From Actinernus sp. WN-2022 (Eukaryota > Cnidaria > Anthozoa > Actiniaria > Actinernidae), in assembly GCA_030867875.1 (NCBI GenBank), contig JAOWCC010001634.1:39017403-39081402 (forward strand): a stretch of DNA of 64,000 nucleotides, in the 5' to 3' direction. The translations under genes and the position numbers were made by a program. Each line of letters begins with the position of its first letter. Position 1 is the first letter of the stretch. Of this stretch, positions 10,746-21,797 are shown piece by piece. The notes under the pieces were generated by a model. The model was given only the letters and a program-made list of their open reading frames with translations, had not been told where the DNA came from and made no database searches.

Positions 10746-11285
10746 GCGTGTTCGGTAATTACCAGACTCAGACCTCAGTCCTGCGTGTTCGGTAATTACC
10801 AGACTCAAAGCTGTGTGTTCGGTAATTACCAGACTCAGACCTCAGTCCTGTGTGTTCGGTAATTACCAGACTCAGAGCTGTGTGTTCGGTAATTACCAGA
10901 CTCAGACCTCAGTCCTGTGTGTTCGGTAATTACCAGACTCAGAGCTGTGTGTTAGGTAATTACCAGACTCAGACCTCAGTCCTGTGTCTTCGGTAATTAC
11001 CAGACTCAGAGCTGTGTGTTCGGTAATTACCAGACTCAGACCTCAGTCCTGTGTGTTCGGTAATTACCAGACTCAGAGCTGTGTGTTCGGTAATTACGAA
11101 ACTCAGTCCTGTGTGTTCGGTAATTACCAAACTCAGACCTGCGTGTTCGGTACTCCTGATTACCAGACTCAGACCTCAGTCCTGCGTGTTCGGTAATTAC
11201 TAGACTCAGAGCTGTGTGTTCGGTAATTACCAGACTCAGACCTGTGTGTTCGGTAATTATCAAACTCGGACCTGTGTTTTGGTAA
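10746..11285 (+). repeat. Satellite S1 array, plus orientation
   Basis: Tandem units of about 28-36 bp built on TGTGTTCGGTAATTACCAGACTCAG, with or without an added ACCTCAGTCC. Each unit holds the palindrome GGTAATTACC. The same satellite recurs in reverse orientation at 15859-16950. Long open frames here are a by-product of the repeat and are not called as genes. Confidence 0.9.
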
Positions 11286-11650
11286 AGTACCAAACAATTT
11301 GCAGTGAGGTAATGGCGAATTATTGATTTAAGTGGTCGAAAAGTTGTTGAAGCTTGTGAATGAAAGCAGTAAAATTGCTGGACGTTTGTAATCTCTGTGG
11401 TCTGTGGTATGTGAATTATGAAGAAAGGTTGGACTCCGAAAGATTTTCCTTTACTCTTGATGAATCAACTTCTCGCTCAGTCTTGTAATACATGATCTTG
11501 TAACTCATGGGACTGTACGGTTACACTCGCGGTTATTGTTTTGGTTGTTCAGTAATAATGTTCCTTCGAATTAACTTTGACAGTTGGCGCTGACACTCAA
11601 TACAACATATCGCAGGAATCTTCACAATATCTCACTGATACGTGATTTAC
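11286..11650. other. Spacer between satellite and transposon
   Basis: Nothing recognisable as a gene. The last nine bases (11642-11650, GTGATTTAC) are the left target duplication of the adjacent transposon. Confidence 0.4.
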
Positions 11651-12234
11651 GAGTTTGACTAATGGTCGTGTGTCGTGGGTCGTGGGTACATGTCGTGTGT
11701 CGTGGGTACAAGTCGTGGGTGTGGGTACAAGTCGTGGGTGTGGGTACAAGTCGTGGGTACAAGTCGTGGGTAGCGTTTTTGTCTTTATTGCCAATTACTG
11801 CCAATATTTAAATCTATTTTTATTTTATTAAATCTGTACTGAATATATGCGGCCGGTTTTCGCGAAAAAGGTAGTTGCAAAGAAAACATGCCCGGATTTC
11901 GACCATACCTAATTCTGAGTTTAGTGCATCCCCCACGAGGGGTGACTTTGAGATTTTCCCATGGCCCGGTCACGTGATCCCGGCCAAATAAATTATTTGG
12001 GTTTTAATTTTTAACTTGTAACAAGAGTAACAAGACAAAGGTCACTTGCCAGTTGTATCCGTCTGTAGGCCACACCAGAGCTACATGTACATATTCCCCG
12101 AGGTTTTCTGATATTTTGAGTGCTCCTTCCAGCTCATCCATTTGTTCTTTGTCAAGGTAAGTTCATTTATGTCTTAGTTTACTATTAACAATATTGTGAA
12201 GTATCCATGCATTTAAATCGAACCCGGAGAACCC

Positions 12235-12265
<31 letters not shown>

Positions 12266-12621
12266 TACCAAAAGTGGGGTAGGGGTGTGCCGCTGGGGCT
12301 CTGAAACCCTTACCCTGTTTAAGACAAAAAAAACTCAACTTTCCATTCCCTGTTCAAGACAAAGTGTTAACATTTTCCCTCTATAAGACAAATAACAAAT
12401 TATCTATACTTGGATGTCAATGTTTATTGTGATCTTGTATAATGAGTGTCATAACTAAATAAGTCTTCATCAGGCACTAGACTAAATAACGGCACTAGAT
12501 AAATACAATACCCTGTCCAAGATCTGTTGATGTGAAAATGGATACCCTGTCTAAGATCAGAAACTCGAAAAACCATACCCTGTCCAGCGGATCATCCCCG
12601 TATAGTCCATATAGTCCCCCG
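12235..12621. mobile_element. Poly-G-bounded element, copy 2
   Basis: Starts with 27 G (12235-12261). The interior repeats ACCCTGTCYAAGA-type blocks. It ends CCCCGTATAGTCCATATAGTCCCCC, sharing the CCCCGTATAGTCC end with the copy at 3609-3950. It is nested inside the transposon at 11651-14309. Confidence 0.65.
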
Positions 12622-12898
12622 GGCCGTAGGGTATAATTATCAGTTTCCGATTAACATCGATGCCCGGCATCGATACTCGATACCCGGCATCGATACTCGA
12701 TACCTATTCATGGGCAAGAATCGAGGACATCATGGCTGCCGAGCATGCGTAGTTTGTGATTTCTTGCACTTTAAAAATGGCGTCGGTTATAAGAGATTGA
12801 CTTGGAAATAACATAAAAGCGATATTTCCATACCTCGGTTAATACTTGTCCAATGTCTCCACGTCTCAAAACTTTTAACTCCATAATAGTTAGCACTG

Positions 12899-13258
12899 CT
12901 ATACAACGTAAAGTGACTTAAAGCAGTAAAACTTCTGCAGAATTGCTCCAAAGTTCAGCATCTTAAACTTCCATAACTGCCTCTTAATTAGCAAAAATGT
13001 CGCTATATAGCCATGTTGACTTGTTCGAAGCACTGGTTCACTCTCTGAAAAGCCATCTCTGGATAAATGATCAACATTTCCATGTAGTTTTAGCCCAATA
13101 AAACATGGCAGTCGTTCGGCAGAAATGCTCCAGATATTACAATAAATAGCAAAGGAAACCGACTTCCAGTACAGTGAGTTTTGGAGTTTGAGTTGTCCAA
13201 ATTGTGCTTCCACTCGTGGTGTTTTCTTCCCCGAATTTCTAAGTTGTTCGTCGGCCAT
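12899..13258 (-). CDS. Uncharacterised 119-residue ORF inside a transposon
   Basis: It starts in a good eukaryotic context (GCAAGATGGCC) with MADEQLRNSGKKTPRVEAQF, a hydrophilic and basic N-terminus. It runs to a stop 360 bases later. No family is recognised and no catalytic motif is visible. It lies inside the 2.66-kb minisatellite-TIR transposon, so it could be a captured host first exon, a remnant of a transposon gene or chance. The second half is less protein-like and may be intron read-through. Confidence 0.3.
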   Translation of the reverse strand: MADEQLRNSGKKTPRVEAQFGQLKLQNSLYWKSVSFAIYCNIWSISAERLPCFIGLKLHGNVDHLSRDGFSESEPVLRTSQHGYIATFLLIKRQLWKFKMLNFGAILQKFYCFKSLYVV

Positions 13259-13261
13259 CTT

Positions 13262-14100
13262 GCTTTTCTTTAAACGAGAGAGACTGGGTTTTCAAACAAT
13301 ATCAGTAGTTCATGAGATAATCAAAGCTGGGATGCCTGTGCCCGGGTACTTATTTCCCTCTGTATAAAGTGAGTAACGGTTTTTTTACTCCAGCAATTAA
13401 TGTATTGGAATGTCTTCTAAAACCAGAAAATCCTTATGAAAAAATAGCTTAAACTTTTGCGTTTGTTTCACTTTTATTTTGAACTATTTATTTTTACCAC
13501 AGGTATCCCATAAATACAGTATTTGGCTACCTGTGTTCTTTTTTGCACAATACCGGGGGAAATGCATCTATTCCTGATAGAAACTGAAACTTCATCTCGT
13601 AAAGTAAAGATTGACACTTCATATTGTAAATTTAACTTATGGAGGTATGTTTCAATGAAGATATATGCGCCCGCTAGCCGTACCGCTGAACTGTCCTTGA
13701 TTTCTGGCCATGTCCATAGGTTTACTGTGGTTTACTCACCTGGGCCTGGTTGTTCGAAGTCTGATTACACTAATCCAGGATATAGGGGAAAACTAATTGT
13801 TTGTTGAGGATTGAGTTGTGCATCTCTATAGCTGTAATTCTATATTACAGAAGTCTCGCGTCTCCGGTCCGGCACTCGACAAACCGAGTCCTCAAAGATC
13901 ACATTTAGGGACATTTGAACCTGCTGGTACTATTGTATCTTTAAATTAGTATCCTTTCAAACCAACTAAAGTTTAGGAGTATTTCATTCATGTGTGTTTA
14001 TTTTTTCTTTACGGCTTACGTACAGAAAATGGGTGATACGCTGCAGAATAGGATACAAGAAGTAGGCTATATGTTAAGTTTTGACCCCCGTAAAAAGCGG
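13262..14100. other. Transposon interior, no gene seen
   Basis: Interior of the transposon at 11651-14309. A plus-strand open stretch at 13523-13807 has no recognisable motif, and I do not call it. Confidence 0.35.
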
Positions 14101-14389
14101 CCGCAGTTATTCAGTACAGAAATTAATAAAATAAAAATAATATTTAATATTGGCATTAATTGGCAGTAATGAAAAAAACCATACCCACGACTTGTACCTA
14201 CACCCACGACTTGTACCCACACCCACGACTTGTACCCACACCCACGACTTGTACCCACGACACACGACATGTACCCACGACCCACGACACACGACCATTA
14301 GTCAAACTCGTGATTTACCGGTAGAATTTGTCGTAGAAACATGATCAAACATCTGTTCTGTCTGTTAAATTGGCTTTAGTAAGCGTGTA

Positions 14390-14670
14390 CCTCTAGTTGT
14401 AAAGCGGCGTATTAAAGACGAAGGGGAGTCACGCTCTAAGACCCGACAGAAACTTCATTCCCTGGAATACGTTTTCGCGTTATTTGCTCTCTGGCCATGT
14501 TTAAACCTTTAGTTGTAAAGCGGCGTGTTAAAGACGAAGTCGAATCGGCGGCTGGGCAATGCATGGGGGAGTCGCGTAGACGGCTGGGAGATCAGCAGGA
14601 GAGTCACGCTCTAAGACCACAGAAACATCATTCCCTGGAATACTGTTTCGCATTATTGTTCTCTGGCCAT
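14390..14670. repeat. Imperfect tandem duplication with an extra ~55-bp segment
   Basis: Two copies start CTAGTTGTAAAGCGGCGT and TTAGTTGTAAAGCGGCGT (about 14393 and 14509) and end TTGCTCTCTGGCCAT / TTGTTCTCTGGCCAT. The second copy carries about 55 extra bases after AAAGACGAAG. Both copies are open in frame (LVVKRRVKDE-like), but no protein family is recognised. Confidence 0.55.
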
Positions 14671-14672
14671 CT

Positions 14673-15460
14673 AATAAATATTGCTTTCGGTTGTACAGGG
14701 TCCGGGGAGGTTTAGAAGCATAGGTTGCCTTCTTGAATACAATTTGAATATCCACAGTTTGCCCGATGGCTCCAGAACGTCACATGTAGATGTGAAAACA
14801 CCTCACAGCCGAAATTTAATATCCGCTGATGCGAACTGTCAACTTTAACCAATCGGATCACGGACTAGTGTTATTGAAAGCGCGCAAAATTTGAATACTA
14901 ACAAAAGACAGATCTACCGTGAATATAACTTCAGGTTCATGGCGGCATTTTCTGATCGCCATTTGCTTCTTATAAACCTTGGTCTTCATAGGATTCGTCA
15001 GATTGCATACACACATTGAAGGTAAGTTTTCGTAGTTTTTGCGCTATGACAGATATTTGAGGTTGCAAATTACTTAGAGGAAAGCGATATAATTTAGTTC
15101 AACTATAACGCGGTGTAAGGTCACTGAACTGTGGTGTGATTCATTTCATTCGTATAATCAACGATTATCTACAAGAAAGCAAGCAAAAGCAACTGAAGTC
15201 TGACGATATATTTCGAGTACCGATCATGATTGTTTATGACCAATATAAAGTACGTAGTATATTGTAGTTCCGAATATATATATATATAACTCAAGGTACA
15301 AGACTGGAGTGAAATTTTGTTTTTAAATATTCAACTAAATCCTGACGTTTCTCGATGCGATTGTTTGCCTGCTTTTCACGTACTTTCTTCGTGAAATGTT
15401 GAATCATGAGTCGAATGTTAGCTAGCATTTCATGACATTTAACTTATTTAATTTCCCTGC
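14673..15460. other. Intergenic, one bare splice-donor-like site
   Basis: No ORF of note. TTGAAG|GTAAGTTTT at 15016-15030 is a consensus donor on the plus strand and could end a non-coding first exon, but nothing else supports it. Confidence 0.3.
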
Positions 15461-15464
15461 TAGC

Positions 15465-15545
15465 CAAGACAGGGAGGGGTCTCCGGGGAGGTCTCTCTCT
15501 GTCTTAGTAGTAAACCAAGACGGAGAGACTTCTGCTAGCACCTCT
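15465..15545. repeat. Short fold-back, GCTAGC-ended family
   Basis: CCCTGCTAGC...GGTCTCTCTCTGTCTT and AAGACGGAGAGAC...GCTAGCA form an inverted pair. The same words bound the larger fold-back at 45645-45970. Confidence 0.5.
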
Positions 15546-15858
15546 GGGTTCAGTTGTAGGTAATAGGACTGTTAAAACTTTCTCTCCTAACCATAGCCTA
15601 CGATATCGGATTATGTCTCCTGAAAATTAATATTGATAAAACTTAACGAAAGCCTGCGTTGTCTGTGGTAATTTTCAGACTATTTTTTCAGTTTTCATCC
15701 CCTCACCTAATATATCAAATATCAATGCATCAATTTGGTCTTCCTGTGAGTGCAGCAGAAATGTCTGAATCCAAGTCATGTTGTGAGTGCAACAGAAATT
15801 TGAAGTAGCGTTATAATTAGCAAAGTGATTGTTCGTATACAGTCAAAACTTTGTCACA
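15546..15858. other. Unassigned spacer
   Basis: No coding or repeat structure recognised apart from a short direct repeat of GTGAGTGCARCAGAAAT (about 15746 and 15784). Confidence 0.3.
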
Positions 15859-16950
15859 AGTCTGAGTTTGGTAATTACCGAAAACACGCAGGACTGAGTC
15901 TGGTAATTACCAAACACGCAGGACTGAGTCTGGTAATTACCAAACACACAGGTCTGAGTCTGGTAATTACCAAACACGCAGGACTGAGTCTGTAATTACC
16001 GAAAACACGCAGGACTGAGTCTGGTAATTACCAAACACGCAGGACTGAGTCTGGTAATTACCAAACACACAGGTCTGAGTCTGGTAATTACCAAACACGC
16101 AGGACTGAGTCTGGTAATTACCGAACACGAAGGACTGAGTCTGGTGATTACCAAACACACAGGACTGAGTCTGGTAATTACCAAACACACAGGACTGAGT
16201 CTGGTAATTACCAAACACGCAGGACTGAGTCTGGTAATTACCAAACACACATGACTGAGTTTGGTAATTACCAGACACACAGGTCTGAGTCTGGTAATTA
16301 CCAAACACGCAGGACTGAGTCTGGTAATTACCGAACATGCAGGACTGAGTTTGGTAATTACCAAACACACAGGTCTGAGTCTGGTAATTACCAAACACGC
16401 AGGACTGAGTCTGTAATTACCAAACACGCAGGACTGAGTCTGGTAATTACCGAACACGAAGGACTGAGTCTGGTAATTACCAAACACACAGGACTGAGTC
16501 TGGTAATTACCAAACACACAGGACTGAGTCTGGTAATTACCAAACACGCAGGACTGAGTCTGGTAATTACCAAACACACATGACTGAGTTTGGTAATTAC
16601 CAGACACACAGGTCTGAGTCTGGTAATTACCAAACACGCAGGACTGAGTCTGGTAATTACCGAACATGCAGGACTGAGTTTGGTAATTACTAAACACACA
16701 GGTCTGAGTCTGGTAATTACCAAACACACAGGACCGAGTCTGGTAATTACCGAACCGAACACACAGGACTGAGTCTGGTAAATACTGAACACGCAGGGCT
16801 GAGTTTGGTAATTACCGAACACACAGGACTGAGTCTGGTAATTACCAAACACACAGGACCGAGTCTGGTAATTACCGAACACACAGGACTGAGTCTGGTA
16901 AATACTGAACACGCAGGGCTGAGTTTGGTAATTACCAAACACACAGGTAT
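15859..16950 (-). repeat. Satellite S1 array, minus orientation
   Basis: About 36 tandem copies of a 30-bp unit, GGACTGAGTCTGGTAATTAC + CAAACACGCA, with point variants. It is the reverse complement of the array at 10746-11285. Higher-order repetition is visible: a block of about 310 bp starting near 16080 recurs near 16390. Because the unit is a multiple of three, several frames stay open; these are not genes. Confidence 0.92.
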
Positions 16951-17284
16951 ATAAGTCTTATAAACCGAGTTGGAGAATACTGTGATTTAAAAACATGTGG
17001 TTTGAAGTTTAGTGATTCACAAAAATAATACTTTAAAAAGTTCCTAGTGGTACAATATAATCCACCGAATATCTTACTTTGGTAAGAAACTGATGAATTT
17101 ATCAGATGATTGTGAAGCATATCTTATAGTGTTGATGACACAATTTAAATTTGATAAGTGAATACGTACTGGCGAAAAAAAACATTCAGAGATATTTGGG
17201 TCGTACCGTAGGAATGTACCAGAAAAATCCAATATTATGTCAAAGTTATTGTAAACTCTCAACATTATACCATAATTTACAATT

Positions 17285-17575
17285 TGGAATATTGTGACCT
17301 TTTTTGGAACGTGTTATAATTTACCGAGTGCAGATAAAAGGGTTTTGCCTCTGTAATTCTCTATATTTCTTTGGTCACCTTTTTTGTGAATAGGGGTTAT
17401 GAGGCCTATGCTCCATTCCTGTGGATAAATCCCAGAAGTGGGAATCGTATTAAATAGTGAAGTCAGGGGTTTTGTAAGCTCCGTTTACCCGATATAAGGA
17501 CTTCATTTGGAATGTTATCGATGCCCGCTGCATGCCTTCTTATATTTCTGTCAATTTTTCGATGGCTTCGTTTTC
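17285..17575 (-). mobile_element. LINE family D RT fragment
   Basis: The minus strand reads GIDNIPNEVLISGKRS, then after a frameshift TSLFNTIPTSGIYPQEW, LITPIHKKGDQ and NIENYRGKTLLSALGKLY. This is the N-terminal RT region of the family seen at 9050-10520. It is truncated on both sides and abuts the start of the next LINE at about 17566. Confidence 0.75.
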
Positions 17576-18190
17576 ATACTCTCAACCAAACACTAGATAT
17601 TCTAGCAATAAACGAGACTCGTCTTGATGAAACCATTGATGACAATGAAATAGGTATTGAGGGATATGTCATTTTGAGAAAAGACCGAAATCGACGCGGC
17701 GGGGGAGTTGCTCTGTATATATGTACGTAATGGCATAGACTTTTCCATGAGGTCTGATCTAAACGATAATGCATTAGAGTTTCTTTGTGTCGAGATCAGG
17801 AAATTAAAAAGTAAGCCCTTTATTGTAGGTACCTGGTACAGACCACCGGATTCAGCAATTGAATGCTTTGATCATTTTGAAGTATTATTGAACAAAATTG
17901 AAGCTCTTGACGTTGAAGCCAGCATATTGGGTGACTTTAACTGCAATGTAACTGCTACTCGATTTGATCATTGCGCAACCCGCTTAACTGATCTATGTGA
18001 ACAATACCAGTATGCACAATTAATAAATGAACCTATACGGGTGACTGCTCAATCTTCTACCACCATCGATCTCTTTCTTGCTAATGAACCAAGCAAATTC
18101 TACTTATCTGGTGTTAGCCATGTTAGTATTAGCGACCATAGTGTTATCTATGCAGCTACGGAAGTTAATAAATCCAAAAACACGTCCTAA
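17566..18190 (+). pseudogene. LINE AP-endonuclease domain
   Basis: An endonuclease/exonuclease/phosphatase fold that nicks target DNA for target-primed reverse transcription. Motifs in order: DILAINETRLDE (catalytic Glu), GGGVALYI, GTWYRPPDS, ILGDFNC (Asp/Asn), and VSISDHSVIYA (the SDH box with catalytic Asp-His). A frameshift falls near 17725. About 25 residues of the usual N-terminus are missing because the copy begins inside the domain. Confidence 0.85.
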
Positions 18191-18396
18191 ACTTCTTGAA
18201 ACAAGGCAGTTCAAGCATTTTGATATGTCCAGTTTTCAATATGATATTGTCTTAATACCATGGGGGAAAAATGAAGATATTGAAGATCCCAATGAAGCCT
18301 GGGGGCTGTGAGGTTTCTCAGAGACATCCACCACTGAAAAAAAGGAGGGTTTGAAATTCCTTTGCACCATGGCTGACAAAAGATTTAAAACAACTG

Positions 18397-20301
18397 ATGC
18401 ATGAAAGAGATCGACTTAAAAAGCTAGCTATATTGACTAACAATGTAGATATGTGGAGCGCCTATAAACGAACAAAAAATGAGGTCAATTCCATGATCAA
18501 AAGCTGCAAGGCGGAATACTACCATAACTATTTTATGGTAAATAAAAGGAATATGGGGAAAACCTGGAAAGCCATTAATACTGTACTCAGTAGGAAAAGC
18601 AGAACATCAGCCCAACCTGAAAAGATTGATATTGATGGTGCTGAAATAAAAGACCCTTATCTGGTGAGTAATGCTTTTAATAAGCACTTTACTGGTATAG
18701 GGTCAGTCTTGTCATCCACAATTCCAGAGTCAGATATAAGCTTCCATGAGTACAAATCCCCCTGTAGTACCTCTTTTGAACTGAAAGAACTCACTGACAA
18801 TGAAGTGGCGGACCTTATTTGTGAACTCTCAATATCAAAATCATGTGGCCTTGACAAAATTCCAGCTTCTCTTCTAAAAGCAAGTGTCCCTGCAACCGTT
18901 AGATCCCTGACGTATATATTCAACCAATCAATTAGAAAGGGTATAATCCCTGCCGACTGGAAAAGTGCAAGAGTTTCACCAATTCATAAAGCCGAGTCAA
19001 AAACAGATCGCAATAACTATCGACCGATTTCAGTCTTGCCAGTCATACCTAAAATTTTAGAGAGGGCTATGTTTCGTCAATTCTACAACTATTTGCTTGA
19101 TCATAATCTCCTCACAAAATTACAATCAGGATTCAGGCCACTTCATTCAACTCTTACTGCCCTACTTGAAGCAACAAATGAATGGTATGTTAATATCGAT
19201 GGTGGTCTAACTAATGCTGTAATTTTTCTTGACCTTAAAAAGGCGTTCGACACTATTAGCAAAACTCAGGTTGTATGGGGTTCAATCTAAAGCATACAAT
19301 TGGTTTAGTGACTACCTAACGGACCGCACCCAAAAAACATTAATCAATGGAGTGCTATCGGATAATTGTAAAATCAAATATGGAATTCCGCAAGGCTCCA
19401 TATTGGGTCCGTTATTGTTTCTAATTTACATCAATGATCTGCCAAATTGTAACGTTGTGTCAAATCCACGTTTATATGCAGATGACACGTGCCTTACATT
19501 TGCCTCTAATGATCCTAATGAACTTCTCTATATGAATCACGACCTCCAAGAGGTCCATAAATGGCTTAATGCAAATAAATTAAGCTTTAACATTGTCAAA
19601 ACCAAATGTATGTTTATAGCAACAAATCATAAAGTTAAATTGTTGCCGAGTAGCCCATCCGTAATGGTCCAAGATCGGAGAATAGACAGAGTTTGTAGCT
19701 ATAAATATCTCGGTGTTGAGTTAGACGAAACACTGTCTTGGGGATCTCACATCGATAAGATAAGTAAAAAGGTTGCAAAGTCACTAGCAGTTCTCAGAAG
19801 AGTTAAACCTTTTCTCGCATATGATACCTTAATTATAATCACACTCTATAATTCTCTCGTCTTGCCTCACTTAGACTATTGTAGCCCTGTCTGGGGGTGT
19901 TTTGGAAAGTTCTTTCTGATAGACTACAAACATTTCAGAACAGGGCCGCTCGAATTGTTACTAGTACCGGTTATGACGTAAGGTCTGTAACAAATTTAGA
20001 TAATTTAAGTTGGGATACATTGGAGCAAAGAAGACAAAATCATCTAGCCACAACGATGTTTATTTCAATAAACAAAATGGCACCGGAATATCTAGGAAAT
20101 CTCTTCACTAAAACGAATGATGTTCACAGATACAATCTTCGTTGCTCCAACCAGAACCTATTTGTCCCAAGACCTAACTCAGAAGCACTCAAAAAGAGTT
20201 TCTCTTACAGAGGGGCAGTCCTCTGGAACTCCCTTCCAATCGGAGCTCAACAAGCTCAATCAAAAACAACTTTTTTAAATTACATTAATAATAGCCATTA
20301 A
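18397..20301 (+). pseudogene. LINE reverse transcriptase, three frames
   Basis: Fragments run 18397-19290, 19229-19981 and 19897-20301. The first has NNYRPISVLPVIPKILERA and FLDLKKAFDTI. The second has YGIPQGSILGPLLFLIYIND and RLYADDTCLTFAS (catalytic YADD). The third is the C-terminal region with RAARIVTSTGYD and SYRGAVLWNSLP, followed by a stop. A loss of about 17 bases around 19255 removes part of the DHSI block, and a frameshift near 19900 separates the tail. It would encode RNA-directed DNA polymerase if intact. Confidence 0.88.
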
Positions 20302-20679
20302 TTTTAGATTAATTAAATGAGCAATATAACTTTAGTATGTTAGTGGAATAATTTCATGACTTTGTATATATATATATAATTATTATTCAACTAGTATAAT
20401 TATAATGTTATTTATTTATTAACAAGTATTTTTAAAATAGCTTAGGTTATAACACGGCTCTCTGGAAGAGCACATATGTGAATGAGACTTTCCGTGTTAA
20501 ATAAAGATTATGTATGTGTGTATGTATGTATGTATCCTATACCTCCTTCAGTCGTTATTTCATAATGCAATGCTCTTGTTTGTTCCGTTTAGTTATTTGG
20601 AGTGCTGGTTCTGTTCGTTGTCAAGTTGTCTTCAATTCGTGTTGAGCATTCAAATCTTTGAAATGTTGATAAGATTCTT

Positions 20680-21660
20680 GTATATTCCTACAGGACACGA
20701 TAGATTGGTCCGTTTTTTGTTCATGTTAAAAATACATTTAAGTTATTTCAACAATTTCTTCGGTCCGTCTAGTTTCTAAATCGCTTTTTCTTAGTGTGTG
20801 TTTTCTTTGCTCGTCTGGCTCGTCATTGTTTGGGTCCTTACAGACCTTTCTTCAGATTGCCTAAGGCCGTTTTCTTTTTCCGTTCTACAGTCCTGCATGG
20901 TCAAACCAACTACAGTGGAACCTCGATTTAACGAAGTGCCAAGGGACTGGGGAAATTGGTTCGTTATATCGAGGGTTCGTTAAATCGAAAACCTCGTTAT
21001 AACCAATTTGTGTAAAAACAACCAAAATGTTCGTTATATCGAGGTATAGTTAATAATTGTTTTGTAACGGTGTTACGTCGCACTAAGAGGATAAAGCGGA
21101 TCTGTAGATGTCTCGATAGTGCCAGTGTCTGTACTGTATATACACATCTAATGAGCTGTTGACTGAGAGGTTTTCTTGTCTTGGAGTACAGGATTAAAGG
21201 ATTTGAATCGCTGTTGGGCTGTTCCGCATTCATCTTTTGTCGCGTGTTGACATATATTCGTTATATCGGGGTAGATTTTACGTTTGGGCTGTCGGACTGT
21301 GTTCGTTATAACGAGGATTTCGTTATATCGAGGTTCGTTATATCGAGGTTCTGTTACATACATTTTACTTGTAATTTTGCCGGGCTGAAGAATTATATCG
21401 TTCGTTATACCGAGGACTTCGTTATATAGAGGTTCGTTAAATCGAGGTTCCACTGTAGATTGATGATTTCTCTCTTTTGTTTTAATGTGCCTATCTATGT
21501 TTTTCATACCTGCTTTTTAACAAACTTCTACGAGTACTCCGGTAAAGTTTCTTGTTAGTTTGCTTAAATCAGTTCTGTCATTGATATTTATTTCAGAGTT
21601 ACTCAGGATTTCCTCGAGTTTATCTTTGTATTCCTTTAAACTTCTGCATGGTCACATTGA
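20680..21660 (-). mobile_element. LINE ORF fragment split by a mariner-type MITE
   Basis: At 21660-21460 the minus strand reads SLKEYKDKLEEILSNS, DRTDLSKLTRNFTGVLVE, then KNIDRHIKTKERNHQS. At 20910-20690 it continues with KVCKDPNNDEPDEQRK and LRKSDLETRRTEEIVE. This suits the linker between endonuclease and RT of a family D-type LINE. The MITE at 20913-21455 interrupts it. Stops are present. Confidence 0.55.
20913..21455. mobile_element. Tc1/mariner-pogo-type MITE
   Basis: Termini CAGTGGAACCTCGATTTAAC on the left and the reverse complement on the right, flanked by TA on both sides (20911-20912 and 21456-21457). The interior repeats TTCGTTATATCGAGG-type units in both orientations. TA duplications and CAGTG ends are typical of the Tc1/mariner/pogo superfamily. 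No transposase ORF is present. Confidence 0.85.
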
Positions 21661-21797
21661 GCCGGTAGTTACACATTTTTGGATCGATTTAAGAGGAGGG
21701 GCGTCAAGATTTGTTTAATTATAATCCTAAAGTGAAAGTAACGTAACAAGCTGCGAACAAGCGGGATCGATATCTTCGTAAATATAACAAAAATCGA

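Larger units (their letters stand above)
11651..14309. mobile_element. Minisatellite-TIR transposon, member 1 (Mutator-like by TSD)
   Basis: Both ends carry GAGTTTGACTAATGGTCG pointing outward (11651 and, reversed, 14309). They are followed inward by a minisatellite built on GTCGTGGGTACAA and then by a conserved block containing GGCAGTAATTGG-type sequence, giving arms of about 195 bp (11651-11845 and 14113-14309). It is flanked by the perfect 9-bp direct repeat GTGATTTAC (11642-11650 and 14310-14318). Length is 2659 bp. The inside holds a nested poly-G element (12235-12621) and one candidate ORF (12899-13258). No transposase is recognised, so it is probably non-autonomous. Confidence 0.85.
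17566..20530 (+). mobile_element. CR1/Jockey-like LINE, nearly full ORF2, frameshifted
   Basis: A 5'-truncated non-LTR retrotransposon reading from inside its endonuclease to its 3' tail. Endonuclease, RT and the C-terminal region are all present. The 3'UTR carries GGCTCTCTGGAAGAGC and ends in AAATAAAGATT followed by a TGTATG microsatellite (about 20505-20534). It is the best-preserved relative of the minus-strand element at 4440-7101. At least four frame breaks show it is inactive. Confidence 0.88.

Noticed and set aside
15016..15030. Consensus splice donor as evidence of a first exon
   Set aside because: A lone GTAAGT, like those at about 12160 and 40197, is expected by chance in 64 kb; no coding or partner acceptor found.
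15967..16942. Long open frames of 110-243 codons on both strands over satellite S1
   Set aside because: The unit is 30 bp, so frames stay open by periodicity; the reading is the same short peptide repeated, with no start context or splice sites.
10746..16950. CRISPR array or similar
   Set aside because: Repeats are contiguous without unique spacers and the sequence is eukaryotic; these are satellites.
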